From NCBI RefSeq assembly GCF_008017445.1, contig NZ_VRSW01000003.1, positions 44,269 through 108,268 on the forward strand: a stretch of DNA of 64,000 nt, read 5' to 3'. The position numbers were made by a program, and so were the translations under genes. Origin of the DNA: Microbacterium mitrae. Lineage in GTDB: Bacteria; Actinomycetota; Actinomycetes; Actinomycetales; Microbacteriaceae. The notes beneath the pieces were generated by a model. The model saw only the letters and a list, made by a program, of their open reading frames with translations, was not told the origin of the DNA and ran no database searches. Every line of letters starts with the position of its first letter. Position 1 is the first letter of the stretch. Positions 25,515 to 33,388 of this stretch are shown piece after piece.

Positions 25515-25566
25515 TCGACGAGCGATCTCGTGTCGACGAGCGATCTCGTGTCGACGAGCGATCTCG
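25515..25566. repeat. 18-bp tandem repeat, nearly three copies
   Basis: TCGACGAGCGATCTCGTG occurs at 25515 and 25533 and, shortened to 16 bases, at 25551. It lies between the purF terminator and the DUF3073 gene. Confidence 0.88.
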
Positions 25567-25636
25567 CGCACCGCGCGTCGCGCACCGAAGAATCGCGCCA
25601 CCTGATCGGTGACGCGATCGCGCGAAAGCTACTCAG

Positions 25637-25831
25637 CTACGCGGTTTCCCGCGTTTCCGAGTCTTCTTCGTCCTCGTCGGCGTACATGTCGGCCCACTTG
25701 TCGACGTATTCGTCTTCTTCAGCGGGTACACCGATCTCACGCTGCAGCGCGGCGTAATTAACGTCCGGGCTGAAGGACTTGAGTTCGCGGGCGAGCTTAG
25801 TGTGCTTCGCCTTCTGACGGCCACGCCCCAT
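25637..25831 (-). CDS. DUF3073 family small protein
   Basis: 64 residues starting MGRGRQKAKHTKLARELK, the conserved beginning of this actinobacterial family, with an acidic C-terminus (DEDEEDSE). I place the start at 25831 because of this conserved N-terminus; upstream codons add nothing. The family has no proven role. It is divergent from the universal stress gene. Confidence 0.88.
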   Translation of the reverse strand: MGRGRQKAKHTKLARELKSFSPDVNYAALQREIGVPAEEDEYVDKWADMYADEDEEDSETRETA

Positions 25832-25959
25832 GCGCAACCCCCTCACGAGTTCACTGCGGGCGGTCAAACCCGACTATTCACGATTCCGACTCTCGGTCGG
25901 TAAGAGTAAAGTCCAGGATACCATGACGGGGCACCGTCCCCCCTGCAGAGAGGACAGCA

Positions 25960-26505
25960 ATGAGTACTTCACCTGCGCACGACCCGGCCCTGGATCCGTT
26001 TGACGCCGACGCCGTTCGCGGCGCCGTGATTGTCGGCCTGATGCCGGGCCAGAACCCGCGGGTTCTTCGTGAAGCCGCGAAGTTTGCGACCCTCCTGAAT
26101 GTTCCGCTGGTTGGCGCCTACGTCGACACGACTCGATTCGTCACATATGAAGAGCCGGGTGGCACCGTGCACTCCGCCGCGCTTGATCTTTCGGTGGAAT
26201 CAAAGCAGGTCGACTACGAAAATCTAGTGGCTGAAACGCGTGAAGCGTTGGCCGGAACCGACACCGTCTGCGTCGTGCGGGAGCTCGTGGGTGACCCGGC
26301 TTTTGCCATCCGCGACCTTGCTGACGAGGTGGGTGCCAAGCTGATCGTGGTCGGAACCCGCCGCCCGGGTCTCGGCGAAACTCTCCGCGAGTTCATCACT
26401 GGTTCCGTCGCCGCCCGACTCGCGCACCGCCAAAAACGCAACATTCTGGTGGTTCCACATGGCGAAGTCGTCGACGACGACACGCCCCTCTTTCCCTCTG
26501 ACTAA
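25960..26505 (+). CDS. Universal stress protein, UspA family
   Basis: 181 residues, a single Usp domain with an early VIVGLMPGQNPRVLREAAKFA. The ATP-type motif GTRRPGLGETLREFITGSVA matches the G-2x-G-9x-G(S/T) nucleotide signature, followed by ILVVPHG. A clear AGAGAGGACAG ribosome site precedes the ATG. Usp proteins bind ATP and modulate stress survival. Its stop overlaps the convergent PadR gene by four bases. Confidence 0.93.
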   Translation: MSTSPAHDPALDPFDADAVRGAVIVGLMPGQNPRVLREAAKFATLLNVPLVGAYVDTTRFVTYEEPGGTVHSAALDLSVESKQVDYENLVAETREALAGTDTVCVVRELVGDPAFAIRDLADEVGAKLIVVGTRRPGLGETLREFITGSVAARLAHRQKRNILVVPHGEVVDDDTPLFPSD

Positions 26506-27116
26506 CGATCGCGGCGGCGCAGCGACGCGGTGAGAGTGCGCGCTGCGTCGTCCATCGCGTCGATAAACGCGGTTACGGCTTCGGCATCGATCGTGCCGCC
26601 GCGCGCCACCTGCGTGCGCAGATCGGTGCGCACTCGCGCGCGGAAATTGGTGAGTGCGGCGTCGGCGCGGTGCAACTGTTCGCGCGCCTCGGAACGAGCG
26701 TCTTGGTGGGCAACCTTCGGCGCGGTTTCACGCATGGAACGCGCGGCGGCGGCGAGGTCGGCGTTCAACGACCGCATCGCGTCTTGCACGCTGGAGCGCA
26801 CGCCATCGGCGATCAGGCGCACCGAGTCGGCAAGGCCAGACTCGATATTGTCCAGGTCATCGCGGCGGGAGGCCACCTCGGCGCGGCCGGCCTCGGTGAT
26901 CTCGTAGATCGTCTTTCGGCCATCGACCGTCTTGGTGACGAGTCCCTCTTCCTCCAGCTTCGCAAGGCGCGGGTAGATCGTTCCGGCGCTCGGCGTATAG
27001 GTGCCGCCCGTGCGGTCGGTGAGCGCCTGGATCAGGTCATAGCCGTGCCGCGGGGCCTCATCGAGGAGGAGCAGCAGGTAGAGCCGCAGGTCGCCGTGCT
27101 GAAAGACGGGGGTCAT
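26502..27116 (-). CDS. PadR family transcriptional regulator
   Basis: 204 residues. The N-terminal winged helix has RLYLLLLLDEAPRHGYDLIQAL and PSAGTIYPRLAKLEEEGLV, characteristic of PadR. The C-terminal half is a long, charged helical region, probably a coiled-coil dimerisation arm. It overlaps the upstream DUF4097 gene by four bases (ATGA), so both are one unit. Two CGATATATCG dyads in the shared promoter are its likely autoregulatory sites. Confidence 0.93.
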   Translation of the reverse strand: MTPVFQHGDLRLYLLLLLDEAPRHGYDLIQALTDRTGGTYTPSAGTIYPRLAKLEEEGLVTKTVDGRKTIYEITEAGRAEVASRRDDLDNIESGLADSVRLIADGVRSSVQDAMRSLNADLAAAARSMRETAPKVAHQDARSEAREQLHRADAALTNFRARVRTDLRTQVARGGTIDAEAVTAFIDAMDDAARTLTASLRRRDR

Positions 27117-27979
27117 GATGATGCCTCATCGTTGTTGGTGGTGGCTTCGGTTGGCACGCTGGGTGCCGGAACCATGGGGCGGCGAAGCACGGTGACGTTG
27201 CCGGAGACGGCGTTGACGCGGGCGTCGACAAACTTGCCAGAAAGGTCGCCGCGAGTGACGGTGACGTTGGACGGTCCGACGGTGGTGTGCTGCGCGCCGT
27301 CGAGCAGAATCTTGCCGCTGACAGTGCGCATCACATAGTTGGCGGCGAGGTCATCGTCGAGGCGGATGGTGGAGGCGCCCGAGACGGTGTTGAGGTTGAT
27401 GTCGTGCACGTAGCCGGTGGCGTCAACGAGCATGTCGCCGGAGACGGTGTCGATAGAAACCTTGGGGGTGTGGCCAACGACGGTGACGTCGCCGGAGACG
27501 GTGTTGGCATTGAAGCGGCCATCGAGGTCTCGCACCTGAGTCTCGCCGGAGACGGCGTTGACCGAGAGGTCGCCGGTGAGGCCGTCAACCACGATGTCGC
27601 CCGAAACAGTGTTGAGTTTGGCACCGTTTTCGAGCCCAGCGACCAGTGCGGAGGCGCTCACGACACCGAGCGTCAGTGCGATGCTGCGGGGCACGGCAAC
27701 AGAGATCTCAGCCTTGGGGCCGGTGGTGGTGAAGTTGCGGAAAACTTCGAGAAAGTTGTCCCAACGCAATTGGGCGTGGTCGATTTCGAGCAGGTCGCTG
27801 GTCAGCTCGATGCGGAGGTCTTTGAGTGTGACGTTGTGAACCTCGATGCGGATGGTCGGCTCGTCGTGCGCAATAACGTCAACCTGACCGCCCACCAGGC
27901 CGATCTTGAGCTTGGGGGTGGCGGGCACGTCGATAACGCGCGTGTCACCGGGGCTGATGAGCCACTTTTCTACGGGCAT
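27113..27979 (-). CDS. DUF4097 repeat (adhesin-like beta-helix) protein
   Basis: 288 residues without signal peptide. From residue 115 on, the chain repeats a short NTVSGD-type strand about seven times at ~20-residue spacing, the hallmark of DUF4097 beta-solenoid proteins. An N-terminal beta domain precedes it. These proteins are commonly paired with PadR regulators and membrane-stress systems, as here, where padR follows with an ATGA overlap. The molecular function is unknown. Confidence 0.9.
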   Translation of the reverse strand: MPVEKWLISPGDTRVIDVPATPKLKIGLVGGQVDVIAHDEPTIRIEVHNVTLKDLRIELTSDLLEIDHAQLRWDNFLEVFRNFTTTGPKAEISVAVPRSIALTLGVVSASALVAGLENGAKLNTVSGDIVVDGLTGDLSVNAVSGETQVRDLDGRFNANTVSGDVTVVGHTPKVSIDTVSGDMLVDATGYVHDINLNTVSGASTIRLDDDLAANYVMRTVSGKILLDGAQHTTVGPSNVTVTRGDLSGKFVDARVNAVSGNVTVLRRPMVPAPSVPTEATTNNDEASS

Positions 27980-27995
27980 TCTTTGCTCCTTCGTT

Positions 27996-28043
27996 ACTCG
28001 CGATATATCGCGTTGAGAAACGATAACACGATATATCGCGAGT
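27996..28043. promoter_or_regulatory. Paired PadR-type operators
   Basis: ACTCGCGATATATCGCG (27996-28012) and CGATATATCGCGAGT (28029-28043) each hold the palindrome CGATATATCG and together form a larger inverted arrangement. They lie just upstream of the DUF4097-padR operon and match the AT-rich-core dyads bound by PadR proteins. Confidence 0.8.
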
Positions 28044-28089
28044 TGCCCATCGTTCGCAGAGAACTTTCGGAAATGGGTCGATTGGGGGC

Positions 28090-28120
28090 TTGACCTTGAC
28101 GCAGCGGAAGGTTTTATCGT
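28090..28120 (+). promoter_or_regulatory. MerR-type promoter with long spacer
   Basis: TTGACC (28090-28095) and TATCGT (28115-28120) are separated by 19 bp. The dyad ACCTT-N10-AAGGT (28093-28112) lies in between, as in MerR-activated promoters. The start codon of the MerR gene follows at 28141. Confidence 0.65.
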
Positions 28121-28140
28121 CGAATGCGAAAGGAAAACGC

Positions 28141-28890
28141 ATGGAATGGTCGATCCAACAGATAGCCAAGCTTTCGGGCACGACGAGCCGCACGCTGCGC
28201 CACTACGGCGACGTGGGCTTATTGGTTCCGGCGCGCACCGGCGCCAACGGCTATCGCTACTACGACGACGACAACCTCGTCACCCTGCAACGCATCTTGC
28301 TGCTGCGGGAGATGGGGCTCGGACTCGACAACATTCGCGACGTATTGGCGCGCGACGTGAGCGAAGCCACCGCGCTTGAGGGCCACCTTGAATGGCTGCG
28401 CGGCGAACAGAATCGCATCGCTCGGCAGATCATTGCGGTCAGATCGACCCTGCATGCTCGCAAGGAAGGAGTGCCCCTCGTGGCAGAAAACACATTTGAT
28501 GGCTTTGACCACACCCAGTACAAGGATGAGGTCGAGCAGCGCTGGGGAGCCGACGCCTACCGTCGCTCCGACGCGTGGTGGCGCGGCATGTCAGACGCCG
28601 AGAAGCAGACGTGGCAGGCTGATGTTTCGGCGCTCGGCGCGGACTGGACGGCCGCAGCCGCGCGGGGGATTGACCCCGCGAGTGACGAGGCCCAGCAGCT
28701 CGCCGCGCGTCACGTCGCGTGGCTGACGTCGATTCCCGGAACCCCGGCCGGCGACGGCGGCGACGTCGCCGCCTACGTGCTGGGCCTGGGTGAAATGTAC
28801 GTGGCCGACCCGCGCTTCGCCGCCAACTACGGCGACACGGCCGGCGCCGAGTTCGTGCGCGACGCCCTCGCGCTCTACGTCGCGGAGTGA
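28141..28890 (+). CDS. MerR family regulator with TipAS-type effector domain
   Basis: 249 residues from an ATG behind AAAGGAAAA. Residues 1-75 are the MerR DNA-binding domain (TSRTLRHYGDVGLLVPAR, GYRYYDDDNL), then a dimerisation helix to about 110, then a TipAS-like helical drug-binding domain (YRRSDAWWRGMSDAEK to ALYVAE). TipA-type proteins sense thiopeptide or other antibiotics and activate their own promoter. I see no cysteine in the chain, so covalent thiopeptide capture as in TipAL is not possible here. Confidence 0.92.
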   Translation: MEWSIQQIAKLSGTTSRTLRHYGDVGLLVPARTGANGYRYYDDDNLVTLQRILLLREMGLGLDNIRDVLARDVSEATALEGHLEWLRGEQNRIARQIIAVRSTLHARKEGVPLVAENTFDGFDHTQYKDEVEQRWGADAYRRSDAWWRGMSDAEKQTWQADVSALGADWTAAAARGIDPASDEAQQLAARHVAWLTSIPGTPAGDGGDVAAYVLGLGEMYVADPRFAANYGDTAGAEFVRDALALYVAE

Positions 28891-28980
28891 GCCGCCGTTA
28901 TGATCCCGCGCTGACTCGCGCCGTGGTTTCGGGGTTTCGTGGTTCCGGGGTGCCGCATGCGGAAGCGGGTTCGTTTCCTT

Positions 28981-29060
28981 GGTTCTGCAGGAATAACGCG
29001 TGTGCTGGCGATGCTGACCTGGGGTTTTTTCACCGGGGTGTGAGTTTTTCCTGCAGAACC
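28981..29060. repeat. Family B palindromic element, copy 1
   Basis: 80 bp bounded by GGTTCTGCAGGAA and TTCCTGCAGAACC (exact 13-bp inverted ends). The interior keeps TGCTGGCGAT, GACCTGGGG and GGGTGTGAGTTTT. Confidence 0.88.
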
Positions 29061-29173
29061 GGGGCTGGAACCGCGTGTGCCGCTGGCGCGGTTCGGTCCG
29101 TGGTTCCGTGGTTCCGTGGTTCCGGTTCCGGGGTTCCGCAGTTCGGCGGTGCCGCATCCGGAGGCGTTTCCTC

Positions 29174-29253
29174 GGTTCTGCAGGAATAACGTGCTTGCTG
29201 GCGAAGCTGACCTGGGGTTTTCTCGCCGGGGCGTGAGTTTTTCCTGCAGAACC
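29174..29253. repeat. Family B palindromic element, copy 2
   Basis: 80 bp, the same exact 13-bp inverted ends as copy 1, and an interior with scattered substitutions (GCTTGCTGGCGAAGCTGACC). Confidence 0.88.
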
Positions 29254-29321
29254 CGGACCGGAAACTCGGGGCTGCTGGCGCGTTCCGGTCCCGTGGTGCA
29301 GGCGGATCGGGGCGTTTCCTT

Positions 29322-29401
29322 GGTTCTGCAGGAATAACGCGTGTGCTGGCGATTTTGACCGGGGGTTTTCTCATCGGGGTGTGAGTTTTTCCTGCAGAAC
29401 C
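29322..29401. repeat. Family B palindromic element, copy 3
   Basis: 80 bp, same ends, interior GTGTGCTGGCGATTTTGACC. Copies 1-3 lie in direct orientation about 190 and 150 bp apart. Confidence 0.88.
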
Positions 29402-29603
29402 GGGGCTGGAACCGTGGGTGCGGCTGGCCGCGAGTGCTGGCTACTGGCGCGTAGGGGATTCGGTTGTTCCGCCCGGCCTCACGCGTTCCGTTCGGGGTTC
29501 CGCCCCGGCCGGGGCCTGTGTCATGGTTCCGTTCGCGGGCAATCGCGGGGGCGCTGGTGCAATCTATTCTGCGGGCGGTGGCGCGGCATCGTAGGCTGGT
29601 TCC

Positions 29604-30209
29604 GTGCTGCTCTCTGATCGCGATATTCAGGCTGAACTGACCGCTGGCCGCATTGGTCTTGAACCGAGTGATGCGGCGATGATTCAGCCGTCGAGCGTCG
29701 ACGTGCGTCTCGACCGATACTTTCGGTTGTTCGACAACCACAAGTACCCGTTCATCGATCCCGCTGAAGACCAGCCCGAGCTCACGCACCTCATCGAGGT
29801 CGACCCGAAAGAGCCGTTCATCCTGCACCCCGGCGAGTTCGTGCTCGGCTCCACCTACGAGCAGGTCACCCTGCCCGACAATATTGCGGCGCGTCTCGAA
29901 GGTAAGTCGTCACTCGGGCGGCTCGGGTTGCTGACCCACTCCACGGCCGGCTTCATCGACCCCGGATTCTCCGGTCACGTGACCCTTGAGCTGTCGAATG
30001 TGGCGACCTTGCCGATCAAGCTCTGGCCCGGAATGAAGATCGGCCAGTTGTGCTTCTTCCAGCTGTCCTCGCCCGCGATCAACCCCTACGGAGCCGGTGC
30101 CTACGCCAACCGGTACCAGGGACAGCGCGGGCCGACCGCATCGCGTTCGTTCCAGAACTTCCACCACACCGACGTCAGCGTGACCGACGCCGGCGCCCCC
30201 GGCAACTAA
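29604..30209 (+). CDS. dcd: dCTP deaminase (probably the dUMP-forming type)
   Basis: 201 residues from a GTG at 29604. Family motifs seen are LLSDRDI at the start, [13 protein letters not shown], the active-site segment [11 protein letters not shown], and [21 protein letters not shown] with the catalytic Glu. It supplies dUMP/dUTP for thymidylate. Actinobacterial members of this length are often bifunctional deaminase-dUTPases, an inference here. It stands between two repeat-rich spacers. Confidence 0.95.
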   Translation: MLLSDRDIQAELTAGRIGLEPSDAAMIQPSSVDVRLDRYFRLFDNHKYPFIDPAEDQPELTHLIEVDPKEPFILHPGEFVLGSTYEQVTLPDNIAARLEGKSSLGRLGLLTHSTAGFIDPGFSGHVTLELSNVATLPIKLWPGMKIGQLCFFQLSSPAINPYGAGAYANRYQGQRGPTASRSFQNFHHTDVSVTDAGAPGN

Positions 30210-30349
30210 TAGCCGGCCGCAATCCGGACTCGCTGGATACTCCGCCAACACGGCGCCATCGTGGCGTATCTCTATCGCGCCTCGTGACCGGACATGTGGT
30301 TCCGGAACCAGGGCGACGGGTTCGGAACCAGGGTGATGGGTTCGGAGTG

Positions 30350-30530
30350 GGCGACGGTTTCAGGGCGCGCGTCGGTTTTGACGACCTCTTCGCGCCACGG
30401 CGGGCTTCCCAAATATCGGCGGCGTGGTTCCGAAACCGCCGTGTCAGGGTTGTCGACCGGCGCGTCGTGCGCACTGATCCGACATTTGGGAAGGCGCGAG
30501 CTGGAACCACGGGGTCGGGCGCGAGCACCT
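30350..30530. repeat. Family C element, copy 1
   Basis: Carries the inverted pair CTTCCCAAATATCGG (30405-30419) and CCGACATTTGGGAAG (30479-30493), with an inner GGCGTGGTTCCGAAACCGCC palindrome. The flank GTCGGTTTTGACGACC matches copy 2. Confidence 0.75.
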
Positions 30531-30596
30531 CGTGCATAAGGCTCGCCCCGAAACCTTGCACGGCACCCGAAACCCCGCATAGCGCCGGAACCAGGG

Positions 30597-30770
30597 CGAC
30601 GGTGAGAGGCGTGCGTCGGTTTTGAGGACCCCTTCGCGCGTCCCGGGCCTCCCAAATGTCGGAGGCGTGGTTCCGAAACCGCCGCATGAGCGTTGTCGAC
30701 CGGCGCGTCGCGCGAACTGCTCCGACATTTGGGAAGTCGCGGGCCGGAACCACGTGGTCGGGTGCGAGGG
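30597..30770. repeat. Family C element, copy 2
   Basis: Direct repeat of copy 1 about 245 bp downstream, with scattered changes. The arms are CTCCCAAATGTCGG (30649-30662) and CCGACATTTGGGAAG (30722-30736). It shares the inner TGTCGACCGGCGCGTCG block with copy 1. Confidence 0.75.
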
Positions 30771-30880
30771 TCTTTCGCCGATTCCGCGAGCCCACCCGAA
30801 ACCCCGCCCCGCACACCCGGAACCACGGGGCCGGTCGAGAGCATCCCCCCGAAACCCACGCCCCAATCGGCGGGAGAATG

Positions 30881-31708
30881 TCAGACGTTAAGCGGAAGAT
30901 GTGCGAGCTCGTGGGCGCGGCGCGCGTAGCGGGCGCTCTTGTCGTCGCTCAGCGGCGCACCTTGGCCGGTCGCGTACATGTTCGCGAGTGTGCTGGCGGC
31001 GCGCACGCTGCCGGCGTCGGCGGCGCGCAGATACCAGGTGAGGGCCTTCGCCTCGTCGCGGGTCATGCCGTTGCCGGTCGCGTAGGCTCCGGCGAGGTTC
31101 GCCATCGCTCGCGCGTACCCGAGCTTTGCCGCCTGATGCAGGTGGGTGGTGGCCGCCTCGTCATCGTGCGATCCGCCAAAGCCGGTCGCCTCGTAAACGT
31201 AAAGCTCAAACAGTGCTTCGGCCGAGCCTGCGTCGGCGGCCGCCTGCATCATGGCACGCGCGCGGCCGGGGTTTTTGGCATAGCCGTGACCGCTGGCGAG
31301 CATGTACCCGGTGTAGACCATGGCCTCGACGCCCGGCGCGGTTCGGAGCAACACGTTCAACTGCGACGCGGCGCGAACGTAATGCTCGCTCGTCAGATCG
31401 CTCGGCAACAGGTGCACGGCGCGGGCATAGGAGAGTGTGGCGGCGTGATCACCGCTCGCGGCTGCGACCGCCAGTACGTCGAGTGCCTCGCGCAGTACGG
31501 CGGGGTCGCCATCGGCGGTGCGCACCAGGTGACGGCCGAGGTCGCCCCCGGCGCCAGAAACGCCGCCGTCAAGTGCCTCACGCAACAACGTCGTGATCTC
31601 GCCCACCGTCTCGTCCGCCGCAGTCGTGGTTCCGCCGTCGGCTTCGGCCATCAGTGCGCGCGCTCGAGCCCGCGCGGTGTGCGCGTGCTCCAAAGCGGTC
31701 TCGCTCAC
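30881..31708 (-). CDS. Sel1-like repeat protein
   Basis: 275 residues, helical throughout. The second half holds Sel1/TPR-like repeats: YTGYMLASGHGYAKNPGRA, AEALFELYVYEATG, AMANLAGAYATGNGMTRDEA and AASTLANMYATGQGAPLSDD. These form an alpha-solenoid used for protein-protein contacts. No signal peptide or membrane helix, so probably cytosolic. It is divergent from the MFS gene. The partner is unknown. Confidence 0.85.
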   Translation of the reverse strand: MSETALEHAHTARARARALMAEADGGTTTAADETVGEITTLLREALDGGVSGAGGDLGRHLVRTADGDPAVLREALDVLAVAAASGDHAATLSYARAVHLLPSDLTSEHYVRAASQLNVLLRTAPGVEAMVYTGYMLASGHGYAKNPGRARAMMQAAADAGSAEALFELYVYEATGFGGSHDDEAATTHLHQAAKLGYARAMANLAGAYATGNGMTRDEAKALTWYLRAADAGSVRAASTLANMYATGQGAPLSDDKSARYARRAHELAHLPLNV

Positions 31709-31798
31709 GTCGGCCTCCTGATGTGCGATTCACCACACAATAACAAGTTCGACCCTTTGGTTAACTGTGCGGATGCCCCGACGCACTAAGGTGAGCGC

Positions 31799-33229
31799 AT
31801 GAGCAATGAGATGCCCACGAGCCGCAAGATTCCGACTGCGGCGAACACCGGGGCCATTGCTCCGATCGGCCTGGAGCTGAATGAAGACCGGACGATCCCC
31901 AAGAAGCAGATCTGGTCATGGGCGATGTGGGACTGGGCGACCCAGCCCTTCAACAGTGTCATTCTGACTTTCGTTTTTGTGTCGCTGTATCTGGTCAGCG
32001 ACTCGTTTCTCTCGCCCGAGATCGCAGCGCTCGCCGAAGATGCGCCCGAGAAGCAGCGGGCCCTCGCCGAGCTGAGCGCGACGCTCGGATGGGGCGGAAC
32101 CATTGCTGGCATTTTCATCGCGGTGCTTGCGCCCGTGCTCGCGCAGCGCGCCGACGCCGCAGGCCGACGCAAGCGGTGGCTGCTGATCTACACCGGCGCG
32201 CTTATCGTCACGATGTTCTTGCTCTATTTCGTGCAGGCAGACCCGGCGTACTTCATGCTCGGCGTCGTGCTGATCTCCGCCGGAACGGTGTTCAGCGAGC
32301 TCGCCGGCGTCAATTACAACGCCATGATCACTCAGATCTCCACCCCATCGACGGTGGGGCGAATTAGTGGTCTCGGCTGGGGTCTCGGCTACATCGGCGG
32401 CATCGTTGCCCTCGTGATCGTGGTGGTGCTGAACACGTTCGACTGGTTTGGCATGGACACCTCCAACGGTCAGGCCTACCGCCTCATCGGTGTCGGCGCC
32501 GCCGTGTGGGCATGCATCTTTGTGATTCCGATGATCCTGAACGTGCCCGAAACCCCACGCATGCAGTCCAAGCCGCGCGGCGGCAACTGGGTCACCGACT
32601 TCTTGCTGAGCTACCGCGACCTCTACCACCACGTGCGCCGCATCTTCCGCGAGTCGCGCCCCACCTTCTGGTTCTTGGTGGCCTCGGCCGTTTACCGAGA
32701 TGGGCTCAGTGGCGTCTTTACATTCGGCGCGATTATCGCCGCCCGGGTGTACGGATTCTCGACCAACGAGGTCATCATCTTCGGCATCGCCGCGAACCTC
32801 ATCGCGGGAATTGGAACCATCATCGCCGGCCGCTTGGACGACATCTTCGGCCCCCGCAACGTCATCATCGGCGCTCTGACCGCACTCCTCGGCGCCGGAC
32901 TGTTGGTGTTCTTCCTGCACGACGCCGGTTCGATCGTGTTCTGGATCTGCGGCATGATCCTTTCCGCACTCGTCGGCCCAGTGCAGGCAGCATCGCGTTC
33001 GCTGCTCGCCCGCGTGACGCCCGCGGGCCGCGAGGGAGAAATCTTTGGCCTCTACGCCACCACAGGCCGTGCCGCGAGCTTCCTTGCCGCCATGCTGTGG
33101 GCGATCTTTACCAGCGCAATGGGCGCGATCTACTGGGGAATCCTCGGCATCATGATCGTGGTCGGCGCCGGCCTCGTGCTCATGCTGTTCGTGAAGATGC
33201 CGCCGATGGGTTCCCGCGCGACGCGATAG
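31799..33229 (+). CDS. MFS transporter, UMF1/Atg22-like family
   Basis: 476 residues with 11-12 hydrophobic segments. The N-terminal WSWAMWDWATQPFNSVILTFVF is typical of the UMF1 (Atg22-like) group, and the loop RLDDIFGPRNV matches the MFS A-like motif. Fungal relatives export amino acids from vacuoles; substrates of bacterial members are mostly unknown. The start is an ATG at 31799. It ends in a strong bidirectional terminator. Confidence 0.88.
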   Translation: MSNEMPTSRKIPTAANTGAIAPIGLELNEDRTIPKKQIWSWAMWDWATQPFNSVILTFVFVSLYLVSDSFLSPEIAALAEDAPEKQRALAELSATLGWGGTIAGIFIAVLAPVLAQRADAAGRRKRWLLIYTGALIVTMFLLYFVQADPAYFMLGVVLISAGTVFSELAGVNYNAMITQISTPSTVGRISGLGWGLGYIGGIVALVIVVVLNTFDWFGMDTSNGQAYRLIGVGAAVWACIFVIPMILNVPETPRMQSKPRGGNWVTDFLLSYRDLYHHVRRIFRESRPTFWFLVASAVYRDGLSGVFTFGAIIAARVYGFSTNEVIIFGIAANLIAGIGTIIAGRLDDIFGPRNVIIGALTALLGAGLLVFFLHDAGSIVFWICGMILSALVGPVQAASRSLLARVTPAGREGEIFGLYATTGRAASFLAAMLWAIFTSAMGAIYWGILGIMIVVGAGLVLMLFVKMPPMGSRATR

Positions 33230-33339
33230 CGGAACCACGGATTCGCGATAGCGGAACCACGGAACTGGCGGGACTGGAACCGCGAGGCTGGAACTGCTGG
33301 AACCCGGCGCCGACGGGGCGAGAGCCGTGGCGCAACGAC

Positions 33340-33369
33340 AAAATGCGGACCCGAGAGGGTCCGCATTTT
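33340..33369. terminator. Bidirectional terminator
   Basis: A perfect 13-bp stem AAAATGCGGACCC / GGGTCCGCATTTT with a GAGA loop, A-rich before and T-rich after. It serves the convergent MFS gene and the MarR-like gene at 33389. Confidence 0.93.
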
Positions 33370-33388
33370 GCTTTCATGGGCTGAGTGC

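Larger units (their letters stand above)
28891..29603. repeat. Gene-free repeat mosaic before dcd
   Basis: About 710 bases with three 80-bp family B elements (28981, 29174, 29322), separated by GTGGTTCCG-type runs (28920-28970, 29095-29150, 29400-29560). The 317-codon minus-strand frame across it is a translation of the repeats. The last 60 bases before 29604 should hold the dcd promoter, but I see no clear boxes. Confidence 0.8.
30210..30880. repeat. Gene-free repeat mosaic after dcd
   Basis: About 670 bases that hold two copies of the ~175-bp family C element (30350-30530 and 30597-30770), set among CGGAACCAGGG and GGAACCACGGGG words. No coding signal on either strand; open frames are repeat translations that mirror each other. 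Confidence 0.75.

Noticed and set aside
25515..25566. Possible regulatory iterons
   Set aside because: Three 18-bp units between a terminator and the 3' end of a convergent gene; no replication or regulator gene is near to use them.
28891..29603. Transposon or integrase gene carried by the element clusters
   Set aside because: No DDE, tyrosine or serine recombinase motif is found in any frame of the repeat regions.
28875..29828. 317-codon minus-strand frame with repeated HPGEKTPGQ-type motifs, looking like zinc-finger linkers
   Set aside because: It is the translation of three family B elements and GGAACC repeats. The resemblance to HTGEKP linkers is chance, and it overlaps dcd.
30272..30866. 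Mirrored open frames on both strands in the dcd-Sel1 spacer
   Set aside because: They arise from family C copies read in both directions; no start signals or family similarity.
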